Positions 26,973-36,771 of a stretch of 64,000 nucleotides of DNA are shown here, one piece after another; positions within the stretch are counted from its first letter, which is position 1, and every line of letters begins with the position of its first letter. This DNA comes from Bradyrhizobium arachidis (GTDB lineage: Bacteria > Pseudomonadota > Alphaproteobacteria > Rhizobiales > Xanthobacteraceae). The notes below the pieces were generated by a model, which did no database searches, had not been told where the DNA came from, and saw only the letters and a program-made list of their open reading frames with translations. The translations under genes were made by a program, and so were the position numbers. The stretch covers positions 7,564,001-7,628,000 of the forward strand of contig NZ_CP077970.1 in the NCBI RefSeq assembly GCF_024758505.1. The letters are read 5' to 3'.

Positions 26973-29900
26973 ATGCCCGTCGGAGCCAGCGCGAGGGAAC
27001 AGGCCGCCTATATCCCGAAATGGGTAAACGCGCGGCTGCAATTGCCAGCGGGCGCAGCCTCAGTGGATGCGCGCGATGCGACGGTACTTTTGATTGATAT
27101 CGCCGGGTTTACGGCGAAGACCGATAGTGCGGCGGGTGACGGCGCCGAGGGCCTCACCTACTTCATCAATGACTGTTTCGCGGTCCTCACCGATGTCATC
27201 GTTGCGCACGGCGGCGACATCGTCGCGTTTGCAGGCGACGCCATTCTTGCCGTCTGGGCCGACGGTGACGCGGCCACCACGACCGAACAAGCGGCCCACT
27301 GCGGGATTGCGCTCCGAAGCGCGATGGCGGGCTGGCCCCATGGCGAGGGAATTAGTGCGCGCATCGCAGTCGAGACTGGCGAGGTTTTCTTCTGTAAGCT
27401 CGGCGGCTGGCGCAACGCTTGGCACTACGTCGCGGTCGGCGATCCGTTTTACAGCATTGGCGCGGCCTACCGACGTGCGGACATCGATGACATCGCGCTT
27501 TGCACCAATGCGGCGGCACTGCTGTCCGGATCCGCCGAAACAGAGGCAACGCCGTACGGCGCGCGCCTGCTTCGGCTGAAGCCCGCCGATCATCCCCTTG
27601 GACTCGCCGGCCCAGTTCAGGCAGAAATAAGTGCGATCGAAATCCCCTTAGCCGACGCGAACGCCTGGGTCGGTGAATTCCGCGCGCTGACAATAGCGCG
27701 GATCGGCCCTGCAGATTTCAAATTCGATTCTGGCTTCCCGGCTCGCCTCCAGGATTTCGTTCTCGAGATCCAACAGATAGCGGAGCGCCTGGAAGGCACG
27801 ATCCATCAGGTCCTGATGGACGACAAGGGGCTGACGCTCGCACTGGCGTTCGGCCTCGCGCCCTTTGCCCATGAGGACGATCCGTTGCGTGCCGTGGAGG
27901 CCTGTCTTCGGATACAGCGGCGGCTGCAAGCAAAGGCCATTCCCATATCCGCCGGGATTTCGACAGGGCGGCTGTTTTGCAGCAATTACGGCGGCCGTCA
28001 CCAGAAGACATTCGGCATCTTTGGATCGGCGACTAATGTTGCCGCCCATCTTGCGGAAGCCGCGCAAGGCGACATCGTCTGCGACGTGACCACCGCGCAA
28101 ACCGTCGGACGGCGGATGGCCTTTACCTTGCTGCCGCACTTTCGCATCAAAGGCAGCGGCGCATCGATCCTTGCTTTCAGTCCCGCATTCGCAGGCGACG
28201 CGGCCTCGGCCAATCCGAAACGGACCATCATCGACCGCCATAGCGAACGGGCCATTCTCAAGGGATGCCTTGAAGGCACCCGCTCAGGCATCGGCAAGCT
28301 TGTGCTCGTGTCGGGCGAAGCCGGCATCGGGAAATCGCACTTGTTGGAGGATTTCGTTGCATCCGCGCAGACGCAGGGCCACTCGGTCTTGTTTAGCAGC
28401 GGCACAGCGATCGAAAGATCGACACCGTACTTCGTTTGGCGAACCATCTTGAAGCAGTTGCTCAAGTTCGAAACGTTGAGCGACGGGCCGCGAATCCAGC
28501 GCGAGCTGTCGCAAGCCATGTCCGGCCATCCCACGCTCCTGAGCTGGCTGCCATTGCTCGAGGAGATCATTTCGCTCGGCTTTTCGCCATCTGGATTCAC
28601 CGAGCAGATAGTGGGGTCGGCGCGAGTCAGTGCGATCGAGGAACTCGTCATCTTCCTTCTCCGGCAGTCCGGCTTCCGTATCCTGGTCGTCGAGGATCTG
28701 CATTGGTTCGACGGCTCGTCCATCGATCTGCTTGGCGCCGTCACGCGGCGGCTTCGCGAATTCCTCAGCGTCGTCACGCAACGCACCGGTGCGAGTTCCG
28801 CGTCGAAAGACGACCTTGGTACCGCGCTCGTACCGTCGCTGCAGCTGCCGCTCAACCGGTTATCCCGCGACGATATCGCCGCGTTGATCGGCCAGCGCCT
28901 CAAGTCCACCGAGATTCCCGAGGCGCTAACGCAATATGTCTACGGTCATGCCAGCGGAAATCCGTTCTTTAGCGACGAGCTTGTCCTGGCCCTTCGCGAT
29001 ACCGGCAAGGTCCAGGTTTTGCGCGGCGTAAGTTCTTTCGAGGAGCCGCGGTTTACGGATGCTGGCATATCGCCATCGTCTAGCGTCGAACGCGCGATCG
29101 TCAGCCGAATCGACCTGTTGTCACCCGACGACCAGTTCGTTCTGAAGGCAGCGAGCGCCATCGGCGATAGCTTCTCGACGGAAATGCTTGAGCATGTGGT
29201 CTACGAGCTTTCCCGGGCCTCCGTCGAGGAGAGCATCCGTCGGCTGATCGAGCACGACTTCGTACAAGACGATCGGGAGACGCCGCCCCATTCCTTTACG
29301 TTCCGGCATTCGATTACGATGGACGTCGCGTACAATCTGCTATCATTTGCTCAGCGCAGAACGCTGCACCAGCGTGTCGCGGAGTTCATAGAGCTTCACC
29401 ATGCGAACGAGCTGCAACCATATTATGCGCGCCTCGCGCGGCATCTGGAACTGGGGAACGAGCCATTGCGCGCGCTCACCTATCTGGAACTTGCCGCCCA
29501 ACACTCACATAACCATACCGCCAATCGCGAAGCGATCCGCTATGTGGAAAAGCTGTTCGACCTGACGCAACGCGAAGCGATTACGATCGGAAACAGCCGG
29601 AAAGCGGCCTGGGAAGTCATTCTCGGCGACGCCTATCATGAGCTCTCGGACTACGACAGCTCGGCCGTCCATTACGAGCGCGCGATGCAGCTTCTTGGCC
29701 ATCGGCTTCCGGCAAACAGAGCCGAGAGGGTCGGCGCGCTCATTCGCAATGCCGCTACACAGCTCAATTTGCGGCTGTTTGCGGCGGGACAGAAAGAGCT
29801 GTCTGAACAAGATAAAGCCGACATGCAACGCATCGCGCATATTCATGAATTTCTGTCGGAGCAGTACTTTCATCAGAACGACTCCCTGGCAGTGCTTAAT

Positions 29901-30983
29901 GGGACCTTGGCCTCATTGAACCTGGCCGAAAAATGCGGCGCGACGTCGGAGACGATTCGCGGCTACAGCGCGCTCGCGCTCGGAATGGGCATGTCGGGGC
30001 TTGTCAGTATCGCACGCGCCTACGGAGCGCGGGCGATCCGGCTGGCGGAAGACTATGGCTCACTGCCCGAGATCGCGAGGGTGCGGCTGGTGCTCGGCGT
30101 TCTCGATTACGGTCTGGCCGAATGGGACAGCGCCGAGGCGTATGGGGAACATGCAAGGCTGCTTTACGAGCGGCTGGGCGATCGAAAGCGCGCGCAGAAT
30201 AGCGAGACGATGTCGATATTCATCGCGCTATTGCGAGGAAATATCGCGCGCGCCGACGAGAGGCTTACCAGGCTTTTTGGCGAACTGTCCGACGATTCGC
30301 CGCTTCAGATTCGCGCATGGGGTCTTTCCGCCCGGGCACGGATCGGCATCACCACGGGGACTTCCGATGCGGGCTGCCTGGATGAGCTGAGCATCGTAGC
30401 GAGCCGGCGATTGCTCCGCACCGAACAGTTGCTTTGCGTCGGCGTCGCAGCGGCGGGTTATCTCGAACGTGGAGAGTTGGATGTTGCCCTGGAGCTTGCG
30501 GAGCGGGGACTTGCCATTCTGCAAGAGTGTGGCGTTGTCTGGGGCGGATATGTCTTCGGGGCGGCGGGAATCACCGATGTCTTCCTGACGCATTGGGAGC
30601 GCGCATCGGGTGCCGTCCCTTCAAACATCCAAAGCAAGGCGAGGCTGGCGTGCCGGCAGCTCTCCCGGTTGGCTCGAACGTCGCCGATCTGTCGTCCCTA
30701 CAACCATTTGATGAACGGCCGGTTGTCGCTCCTGACCGGCAAAACGACGCAAGCGCTCGACCACTGGAAGCGCGCCGCCGGCGCGGCTGAGTTCCTGCAA
30801 ATGCCACACGAGCAGGCGCAGGCGATCTACCGTCTTGGCAACGCGTCCGGCGAAGGCGATCCGCGGCGCGCCTCCCGTCTCGAACAGGCCGCGAGCATCT
30901 TTCAGCGTCTTGGCGCCGTCAAAGAGCTCGCCGAACTGAAGCGTGCCCATCCGTCCATAACGACGCAACGGAGCCAAACTTGA
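26973..30983 (+). CDS. Soluble-adenylyl-cyclase-like protein: two cyclase domains, AAA ATPase, helical repeats
   Basis: The architecture of this 1336-residue cytoplasmic protein matches soluble adenylyl cyclases. C1 (about residues 30-200) has both metal aspartates, D42 in LLIDIAGFT and D89 in AFAGDAILAVW. C2 (about 255-420) has the asparagine N355 in GSATNVAAHLAE, but the transition-state arginine is replaced by histidine (H359). A STAND/AAA-type ATPase follows, with Walker A GEAGIGKS at 448-455 and Walker B ILVVEDLHW at 570-578. The C-terminal ~500 residues are TPR-like helices. The family normally makes cAMP, but the substitution leaves activity uncertain. The stop overlaps the next gene's TTG start (TTGA at 30980-30983), so it heads a coupled operon with two flavoproteins. 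The start at 26973 has only a weak upstream GAGG. Confidence 0.88.
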   Translation: MPVGASAREQAAYIPKWVNARLQLPAGAASVDARDATVLLIDIAGFTAKTDSAAGDGAEGLTYFINDCFAVLTDVIVAHGGDIVAFAGDAILAVWADGDAATTTEQAAHCGIALRSAMAGWPHGEGISARIAVETGEVFFCKLGGWRNAWHYVAVGDPFYSIGAAYRRADIDDIALCTNAAALLSGSAETEATPYGARLLRLKPADHPLGLAGPVQAEISAIEIPLADANAWVGEFRALTIARIGPADFKFDSGFPARLQDFVLEIQQIAERLEGTIHQVLMDDKGLTLALAFGLAPFAHEDDPLRAVEACLRIQRRLQAKAIPISAGISTGRLFCSNYGGRHQKTFGIFGSATNVAAHLAEAAQGDIVCDVTTAQTVGRRMAFTLLPHFRIKGSGASILAFSPAFAGDAASANPKRTIIDRHSERAILKGCLEGTRSGIGKLVLVSGEAGIGKSHLLEDFVASAQTQGHSVLFSSGTAIERSTPYFVWRTILKQLLKFETLSDGPRIQRELSQAMSGHPTLLSWLPLLEEIISLGFSPSGFTEQIVGSARVSAIEELVIFLLRQSGFRILVVEDLHWFDGSSIDLLGAVTRRLREFLSVVTQRTGASSASKDDLGTALVPSLQLPLNRLSRDDIAALIGQRLKSTEIPEALTQYVYGHASGNPFFSDELVLALRDTGKVQVLRGVSSFEEPRFTDAGISPSSSVERAIVSRIDLLSPDDQFVLKAASAIGDSFSTEMLEHVVYELSRASVEESIRRLIEHDFVQDDRETPPHSFTFRHSITMDVAYNLLSFAQRRTLHQRVAEFIELHHANELQPYYARLARHLELGNEPLRALTYLELAAQHSHNHTANREAIRYVEKLFDLTQREAITIGNSRKAAWEVILGDAYHELSDYDSSAVHYERAMQLLGHRLPANRAERVGALIRNAATQLNLRLFAAGQKELSEQDKADMQRIAHIHEFLSEQYFHQNDSLAVLNGTLASLNLAEKCGATSETIRGYSALALGMGMSGLVSIARAYGARAIRLAEDYGSLPEIARVRLVLGVLDYGLAEWDSAEAYGEHARLLYERLGDRKRAQNSETMSIFIALLRGNIARADERLTRLFGELSDDSPLQIRAWGLSARARIGITTGTSDAGCLDELSIVASRRLLRTEQLLCVGVAAAGYLERGELDVALELAERGLAILQECGVVWGGYVFGAAGITDVFLTHWERASGAVPSNIQSKARLACRQLSRLARTSPICRPYNHLMNGRLSLLTGKTTQALDHWKRAAGAAEFLQMPHEQAQAIYRLGNASGEGDPRRASRLEQAASIFQRLGAVKELAELKRAHPSITTQRSQT

Positions 30984-33187
30984 CCGGACAACGGATCGCG
31001 ATCGTTGGCGGCGGGATGGCCGGGCTTGCTGCCGCCTTCGCACTTACCCGAAGAGAGTTGTGCCAGTGCTACAAGGTCACGGTCTATCAGATGGGATGGC
31101 GAGTCGGCGGTAAATGCGCCAGCGGCCGCGACAAGCAGGGACGCAACATTGAGCACGGTCTGCACATCTGGTTCGGCTTTTACGAGAACGCCTTTCGGAT
31201 GATGCATGAGGTCTACGACGAATGGGATACGCACGGCGCGCCCAAAATCCCACTGCACGTCCTGCTTTGCCCGCAGGAGTTCACCCCGATCGGCGATGGC
31301 GACGTGAATAAGCCGGACGTATACGATGTCGAATTTCCTCCTGACAAGGGCACGATGCCCGGCAAGGGATCGGTCGATCTCAGCATTGGAGCTTGCCTGT
31401 CGCGTGCCGTCGGGCTGCTGGGACGCCTTCACGACCATGCGCTTGACACAAATCCGTCACCGGAAGTGGACCTCGACGCCCCTTCGTCGCGCACCCTCGC
31501 GCGCGGCAACGATCCGCGACTGGCGTCCGGAATATGGGACAAAGCCAAGATCACGGCAAAAGACTGTCTGGAGATTTCCGCAGTGTGGCTGTCGCGTCTC
31601 GACGACGATATGATCTTGTTCGGTCCAGAAGACGTCGAACTCGTCCGCCGAATGCTTAAGAACGCCTCGGATGCCACCAAGCAAATGATCTTTGCGCGAC
31701 GGCGCGCGGGCGAGCTGCTAAGCCAGGCATTGAGCCTCGCCGAGCCATTCGTATCCGGCGTCATCGCGGACATTCTGATCGAGCAGCGGTCCATTAACCA
31801 GATCGACAGCGAGGATTTCCGCCACTGGCTTGTTCGTCACGGCGCCCCGCGCGGCCTTGTCAAACGAACCCCACTGGTGAAGTCGCTTTACGACACCATG
31901 TTTCAGTACCCGGATGGCGATATCACCAAGGCCAGCTACGGAGCGGGAACAGCGGTCCAGGTCCTGCTTCGAATGCTTGGAACCTATCGGGGTGCAGTCG
32001 CGTGGGAGTTGCAGGCGGGGACGGGCGAGGTGATCGTCGCCCCGCTGTTCGAGTTGCTTCGGCAGCGAGGCGTGCAGTTCAAGTTCTTTCACAAGCTGAC
32101 CGACGTCCATGTCTCGCCGGACACAAAATGCGTCGAATCGCTGCACTTCGACGTGCAGGCTATTCCGCGGCCCGACTACGAATGGACCACGCGGGTCCGC
32201 GGCGGCATGGTGGGCTGGAGCAACCAGCCGAACTGGGATCAGATCGAGGGCAACCCGAACCGCAACGCTGATCTGGAATCGTTCTGGTGCAACGAGAAGG
32301 TTGGTATTGATGTGGTCAGGCGTGGCGAGCATTTCGACGATGTCATCCTCGCCGCGCCGCTCGGCACTTTCAAGAAGTTCACCGGCGACAAGAAGGTCGA
32401 GCGACGGCCCCGGTCAGCCAACTCATCCCGCCCTGAGCCACCGCGCGAGCCGTTCGACGACCTGTACGAGTACAACACCAGGTTCTGGAATATGGCGGCA
32501 AAGCTTCAGCTCGTACCAAGCATTTCGGTTCAGTTGTGGAGCGATCGAACGCTCGTTCAGCTCGGCTGGACCAAGGCAAAGCCGGCGCTTGTATCGGGGC
32601 CCGATCCCCTCGATATCTGGGCGGACATGTCGCAGCTGCTGCAATACGAGCCAAGTGGGCCTGCTTCGCTTCATTACCTCTGTGATGTCTTCCCTTCGAA
32701 ACTGTATGAAGCTCCGCGGACGCGCCCTGGCGTCCAGGCGCTGGCGGATCTAATCGCCCGCCTCAAGACGTTGAAATGGCTGAAGCGTAAGTCGCGGTTC
32801 ATCTGGCCCAACGTGATGGCTCAAGGCAAATTTGACTGGCGCGTGCTTTTCGATCGCGCAGGGCGCACCGGACCGCCACGGCTCGCGGCGCAGTATATCA
32901 AGGCCAATATTGGTCCGTGGGACTGTTGCGTCGCGACGGCGGCCGGCACCAGCGCTTGGCGGCTGAAGACAAACGATTCCGGCTTCGTGCACCTGTATCT
33001 GGCCGGAACCTGGATCGACACCGGGTTCAACACCGAATGTGTCGAAACGGCCGTGATCTCTGGCATGCAGGCCGCGCGCGCGATCACCGGCGAGAGCATA
33101 GAAATTCCGGGAGAACGCTTCCTTCATCCTTCCCGACAATATCTGAGTGTCTGCGATGTGTTGCGCGGCTGCGCTCACCTCGGCTGA
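30980..33187 (+). CDS. FAD-dependent amine-oxidase-fold oxidoreductase I
   Basis: This 735-residue flavoprotein has the phytoene desaturase / amine oxidase fold. The N-terminal dinucleotide-binding motif is IAIVGGGMAGLAAAFALT (residues ~6-23), followed by the GWRVGGKC loop and IEHGLHIWFGFYENAF, both typical of the family. The C-terminal FAD-contact segment is LYLAGTWIDTGFNTECVE. It begins with a TTG at 30980 inside the previous stop, with CGGAG just upstream. Members oxidise or isomerise carotenoids, squalene derivatives, amines or other lipids, and the substrate cannot be deduced. It is about 40% longer than usual phytoene desaturases, with an insertion in the substrate domain. There is no signal peptide. 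Confidence 0.85.
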   Translation: MTGQRIAIVGGGMAGLAAAFALTRRELCQCYKVTVYQMGWRVGGKCASGRDKQGRNIEHGLHIWFGFYENAFRMMHEVYDEWDTHGAPKIPLHVLLCPQEFTPIGDGDVNKPDVYDVEFPPDKGTMPGKGSVDLSIGACLSRAVGLLGRLHDHALDTNPSPEVDLDAPSSRTLARGNDPRLASGIWDKAKITAKDCLEISAVWLSRLDDDMILFGPEDVELVRRMLKNASDATKQMIFARRRAGELLSQALSLAEPFVSGVIADILIEQRSINQIDSEDFRHWLVRHGAPRGLVKRTPLVKSLYDTMFQYPDGDITKASYGAGTAVQVLLRMLGTYRGAVAWELQAGTGEVIVAPLFELLRQRGVQFKFFHKLTDVHVSPDTKCVESLHFDVQAIPRPDYEWTTRVRGGMVGWSNQPNWDQIEGNPNRNADLESFWCNEKVGIDVVRRGEHFDDVILAAPLGTFKKFTGDKKVERRPRSANSSRPEPPREPFDDLYEYNTRFWNMAAKLQLVPSISVQLWSDRTLVQLGWTKAKPALVSGPDPLDIWADMSQLLQYEPSGPASLHYLCDVFPSKLYEAPRTRPGVQALADLIARLKTLKWLKRKSRFIWPNVMAQGKFDWRVLFDRAGRTGPPRLAAQYIKANIGPWDCCVATAAGTSAWRLKTNDSGFVHLYLAGTWIDTGFNTECVETAVISGMQAARAITGESIEIPGERFLHPSRQYLSVCDVLRGCAHLG

Positions 33188-33199
33188 GTGAGGACCAGC

Positions 33200-36100
33200 A
33201 TGGCGCGGAAAAAGATTGCAATTCTCGGAGGTGGGGTTGCAGCGCTGAGCTCGGCGTTCGAGCTGACGGAATTGGATCCGCTGCATGAACTGTTCGATAT
33301 CACGGTCTACACGATCGGATGGCGGCTCGGTGGCAAAGGGGCCGTCGGCCGCGATGAGGCAAAAGGCTACCGCGCCGAGGAACACGGACTTCATATCTGG
33401 ACCGGGTTCTACGACAACGCGTTCGAACTTGTTGATCGAGTTTACGCCGCGATGGATGGTCTCGGCCTGAGTCCACCGTTCGAATCCCGCGAGCAGGCCT
33501 TCGAAGGTCTCGATCGTTCCGTGCTCATGGAGCCGTCGAAACAAGCGTGGATTTCGTGGACCTTCGACATTCCGCCCCATGAGGGAATCCCGGGCACGCC
33601 ACGCCCCGCGTTCTTCTCCCTTGTCGATTTTCTACGCTCGCTGCTCGAATGCGCGGTGCACCAGACTCGTTCGATCGCCGGATTCACCGACCAATGGCCG
33701 CAAGGCGTGGCGCCCTCGTTCATGGCGACCGGGGCTGGAGACGGGCCCTTTGGTTCAGCGCGAGCCAGGATCGATGCGCTACCGCTGGATCCCAAAGCAA
33801 TCAGCGCGCGCCAAAGCGAGGAACTTCGGACGCTGTTGCGGCTGTCACGCATCCAGCTCCGAAGAAAAGCGAAGTTGGCCAAGATGGCCAGCGATCCGCG
33901 CAAGATCGTGGCAGAGATCACATTGACAATTGCGATCGGGATGCTGAAGGACGGCGTGCTGTGGCAGGGCTTCGACTGCATTGACGACTTCGAATGGACC
34001 AAATGGATGAAGTCGCGCGGGTGCTCTTCAGAGGCGCTCGACTCGGCCGTCGTTCGCGGTTGCTATGACTACGTATTCGGATTTTTCGGCACGAACCCGT
34101 ATTCAACAGCGGGCACTGTACCGCGCAGGGACGTCGCGGCTGGCACGGGCACTCGCATTTTGCTGAAGCTGCTCTTTACCTATCGCGGGTCGTTCTTCTA
34201 CCTATTGAGAGCGACGATGGGCGAATTGTTGTTTGCGCCGCTTTACCAGGTGTTGTCGAAACGCCGCGTCAACTTCGAATTCTTCACCAAGGTCGAACAG
34301 ATCGGACTTTCCCAAGACAAGGCTTCGATTGAAACTATCGAAACCACCATTCAAGCGACCACCCACTCCGGCAAGGTATACGACCCACTGATCTGGATTG
34401 GTCAGGATGAAAAGCTCGCCAGCTGGCCGAGCCATCCTGACTACGCTCAGCTCGTTCAGGGAAATGAACTCAGGAAGCGTCGGATCGACCTGGAATCCGC
34501 GTGGACGGATTGGACTGGCGTCCGCCCCCGTACCCTGACGCGCGGTACGGATTTTGACGATATCGTGCTCGGCATTGGCATCGGAGCCTTCGACACGATC
34601 TGCAAGGATCTTGTCTACCACAAGCCCAAATGGAAACAGATGGTCGATGCCGTCAAGACGACAGCAACCGTCGCCTTCCAGGCGTGGACGACGGTGGGCA
34701 TGCGAGAGCTTGGCTGCAAGCACGATCGAACGGCTCTTTCGGGATTCGAATTGCCGCTGGATACCTGGGCCGATCTCAGCCTGATGTTACCCCTGGAGGA
34801 ATGGCCTCTTCAACATGCTCCTAAGGGGTTGGCATATTTCGTCGGCTGCCTAGTCGATGATCAGGCGGCGCCGACACCTCCATTCAGCGATCACACCTAT
34901 CCAGCGCGGAAGCTCGCCCAGGAACAGAGCAGCATGCTCGCCTGGATCAAGGCGTATCTCCCCTTCTTGTGGCCAGGTATCATCTATCCGAACGGCACAA
35001 TTCGGTGGGATCGGTTCTTCGACTATCGCGGCCCTTACGCTCCCCCTACCCAAGAGCGATTCGCCGCGCAATATTCGCGGGTAAACATCAATCCCTCGGA
35101 CCGATATGTGCTATCGGTTGCCGGCAGCATGTTCAAACGCATGAGAGCCGACGAATCCGGCCTCGATAATCTTTACCTGGCCGGTGACTGGGTTCGTACC
35201 GGCATCAATGCGGGTTGTATTGAAGCTTCGGTCATGGCGGGCCGCGCCGCGGCAGCCGCAATTGCAGGAGTACATATTGCCATGCCAAACGCCAACGACT
35301 TTGATGACGTTTCGCTGCCGACCGCCCTCCTACCGGCATTCGATTTCCTGCGCAAGGTGGGCACCAACGCCGTCGCCGGCACCGGTGAGATCGAGGCGTT
35401 CTGCGTCGTCCAGTCACTGCCGTTTGAGTTCGTCGAAGGCAAGCTGCCCGACGGTCTGGCGCTCTACACTCCCGCCACGCCGCCAGGCAAACTCACGGTC
35501 GAGACGCACGGAAAGCAGTACGATCAGAAGGAGAGCGGAACATCGGAGCAGACTACCGAAACGCCTGTGCCGAAAAAGCCCGACACACACGAGATCGTTC
35601 TGATCTTTGCACGGCAACGCAATGTGCGCCCCGGATTGGTGCCGTTCGGCGGCGCGCGCTACCTGGAAATCGCCCAGTTGATTCCCGACGTCGTCCACAA
35701 GGATTCGCACGTGCTGCCCAACGTCCTGTTCAGCTACATGCCGCATTTACTGGTGGACTCGGTGGCAGCTGTCTTGATCGGCCAGAGGTTTTACGGCTTC
35801 AACAAGCAGGTCGCCAACATTCGCGAGGACGGGGATTCCTTCTCGGTGCGGAGCCCCACCGGAACAATCAGGAGCTGGTTCAACCGCGATGGCTTGCCGG
35901 GCGGCATCGCCAGCTTTCCAAGGATCGCAACCATTCGCGACAAGCTGCAACAGCCTTTGGTCGGCGTCCAGCCAGATGGCAACTTCATTTACTCCGTGCT
36001 GAAATACGGTCTCGCCGGCGCGGTGTTTCAACCGATCAAGGGCTCGATCGAACTTCTCCCCCCGTTCGTAAAAGACAAGCCCTCGAAGCCGATCAGCCTC

Positions 36101-36283
36101 AATGCAATGACTGAGAGTGGAGCCCAACCTTATCCCTGGGGATTCCGCTTCATGAGTCCCTGGACTCTTACCCTGCCCTTTAACTTCCCGAACTGGGACT
36201 CCGGTCCGACGGAAAAAAATCTGGCAAGGGCGACTGGTGAATACAGCAAGGCGCTGTTGGGGCGGCTCCTGGTGCGGCGCTAA
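33200..36283 (+). CDS. FAD-dependent amine-oxidase-fold oxidoreductase II fused to an acetoacetate-decarboxylase-like domain
   Basis: Residues ~1-720 are a paralogue of the upstream flavoprotein: KIAILGGGVAALSSAFELT, IGWRLGGKGAVGRD, EHGLHIWTGFYDNAFEL, and near the end LYLAGDWVRTGINAGCIEAS. After a charged linker (~760-800), the last ~230 residues look like the acetoacetate decarboxylase fold: GGARYLEIAQLIPDVV, then VLFSYMPHLLVDS and FYGFNKQVANI. The lysine in GFNK aligns with the Schiff-base lysine of the GFPKK motif, but the second lysine is Q. The fusion suggests oxidation followed by decarboxylation or a related enamine step, or a purely structural use. I chose the ATG at 33200 with GAGG seven bases upstream. 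A GTG at 33188 directly after the previous stop is an alternative. The length is 1027 residues. Confidence 0.78.
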   Translation: MARKKIAILGGGVAALSSAFELTELDPLHELFDITVYTIGWRLGGKGAVGRDEAKGYRAEEHGLHIWTGFYDNAFELVDRVYAAMDGLGLSPPFESREQAFEGLDRSVLMEPSKQAWISWTFDIPPHEGIPGTPRPAFFSLVDFLRSLLECAVHQTRSIAGFTDQWPQGVAPSFMATGAGDGPFGSARARIDALPLDPKAISARQSEELRTLLRLSRIQLRRKAKLAKMASDPRKIVAEITLTIAIGMLKDGVLWQGFDCIDDFEWTKWMKSRGCSSEALDSAVVRGCYDYVFGFFGTNPYSTAGTVPRRDVAAGTGTRILLKLLFTYRGSFFYLLRATMGELLFAPLYQVLSKRRVNFEFFTKVEQIGLSQDKASIETIETTIQATTHSGKVYDPLIWIGQDEKLASWPSHPDYAQLVQGNELRKRRIDLESAWTDWTGVRPRTLTRGTDFDDIVLGIGIGAFDTICKDLVYHKPKWKQMVDAVKTTATVAFQAWTTVGMRELGCKHDRTALSGFELPLDTWADLSLMLPLEEWPLQHAPKGLAYFVGCLVDDQAAPTPPFSDHTYPARKLAQEQSSMLAWIKAYLPFLWPGIIYPNGTIRWDRFFDYRGPYAPPTQERFAAQYSRVNINPSDRYVLSVAGSMFKRMRADESGLDNLYLAGDWVRTGINAGCIEASVMAGRAAAAAIAGVHIAMPNANDFDDVSLPTALLPAFDFLRKVGTNAVAGTGEIEAFCVVQSLPFEFVEGKLPDGLALYTPATPPGKLTVETHGKQYDQKESGTSEQTTETPVPKKPDTHEIVLIFARQRNVRPGLVPFGGARYLEIAQLIPDVVHKDSHVLPNVLFSYMPHLLVDSVAAVLIGQRFYGFNKQVANIREDGDSFSVRSPTGTIRSWFNRDGLPGGIASFPRIATIRDKLQQPLVGVQPDGNFIYSVLKYGLAGAVFQPIKGSIELLPPFVKDKPSKPISLNAMTESGAQPYPWGFRFMSPWTLTLPFNFPNWDSGPTEKNLARATGEYSKALLGRLLVRR

Positions 36284-36323
36284 CCGTCTCCGCGTAACTC
36301 CGCTTGCCCGAAGACGGGCCAAT

Positions 36324-36371
36324 AACCTCCAAGCAACGCTGGAGGTTTGATTGGAACCGCCAAAGGCGGTT
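36324..36371 (+). terminator. Two consecutive hairpins ending the cyclase-flavoprotein operon
   Basis: AACCTCCA (36324-36331) pairs with TGGAGGTT (36340-36347), and AACCGCC (36355-36361) pairs with GGCGGTT (36365-36371). They lie 40-90 bases after the stop of the last operon gene. Only short T runs follow, so termination may be partly factor-dependent. Confidence 0.6.
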
Positions 36372-36490
36372 TAAGGGATGTTAGGACGAGCGATTTATTT
36401 TCTTTGGACGGCCGAGATCTTAAGCTCTGCTCCAATTCCCGGTCCGCCAGTTCTCGGATCACTCCTCATCCCGACCGATGGTCGCGACAA

Positions 36491-36771
36491 AATATCCGCG
36501 AACCCAGAATCTGTAGGCCGAGAAAAATCTGCTTCGCCTTCTCGTTGCAGCGGATGCAGGGATCGACCGGACCTTTGGGCGCGGGCTCGAGAATTCGACC
36601 GTTGCGGTGCTCGAAAAACTCGCAAGGGCGATGCATGCCCCCAATACGGAGCTCTTCGCGACGCCCATTCGGGGTGAACTACCCCCGACCTCTGCCAGGA
36701 GGAAGCAGGCGCTTGAAGTAGCGCGCGCAGCCGCCAAGCCTGAGCGAGAGCCGTCAGGCATTGCACGTTAG
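36491..36771 (+). pseudogene. Remnant of an XRE-type HTH regulator
   Basis: The frame ending at the TAG at 36769-36771 reads ADAGIDRTFGRGLENSTVAV, then LEKLARAMHAPNTELFATP. This is the second half of an XRE/Cro helix-turn-helix domain (normally AGIDRTYISxLERGxRNPTV). The first helix appears in another frame just upstream (NIREPRICRPRKICFAFSLQ against the expected NIRxLRxxRGLSQExLAF). At least one frameshift lies near 36550 and no start codon is evident, so the gene is broken. Confidence 0.65.

Noticed and set aside
33475..33500. tRNA-like GTTCGAATCCC segment
   Set aside because: It lies inside the second flavoprotein gene in frame, and no cloverleaf can be built around it.
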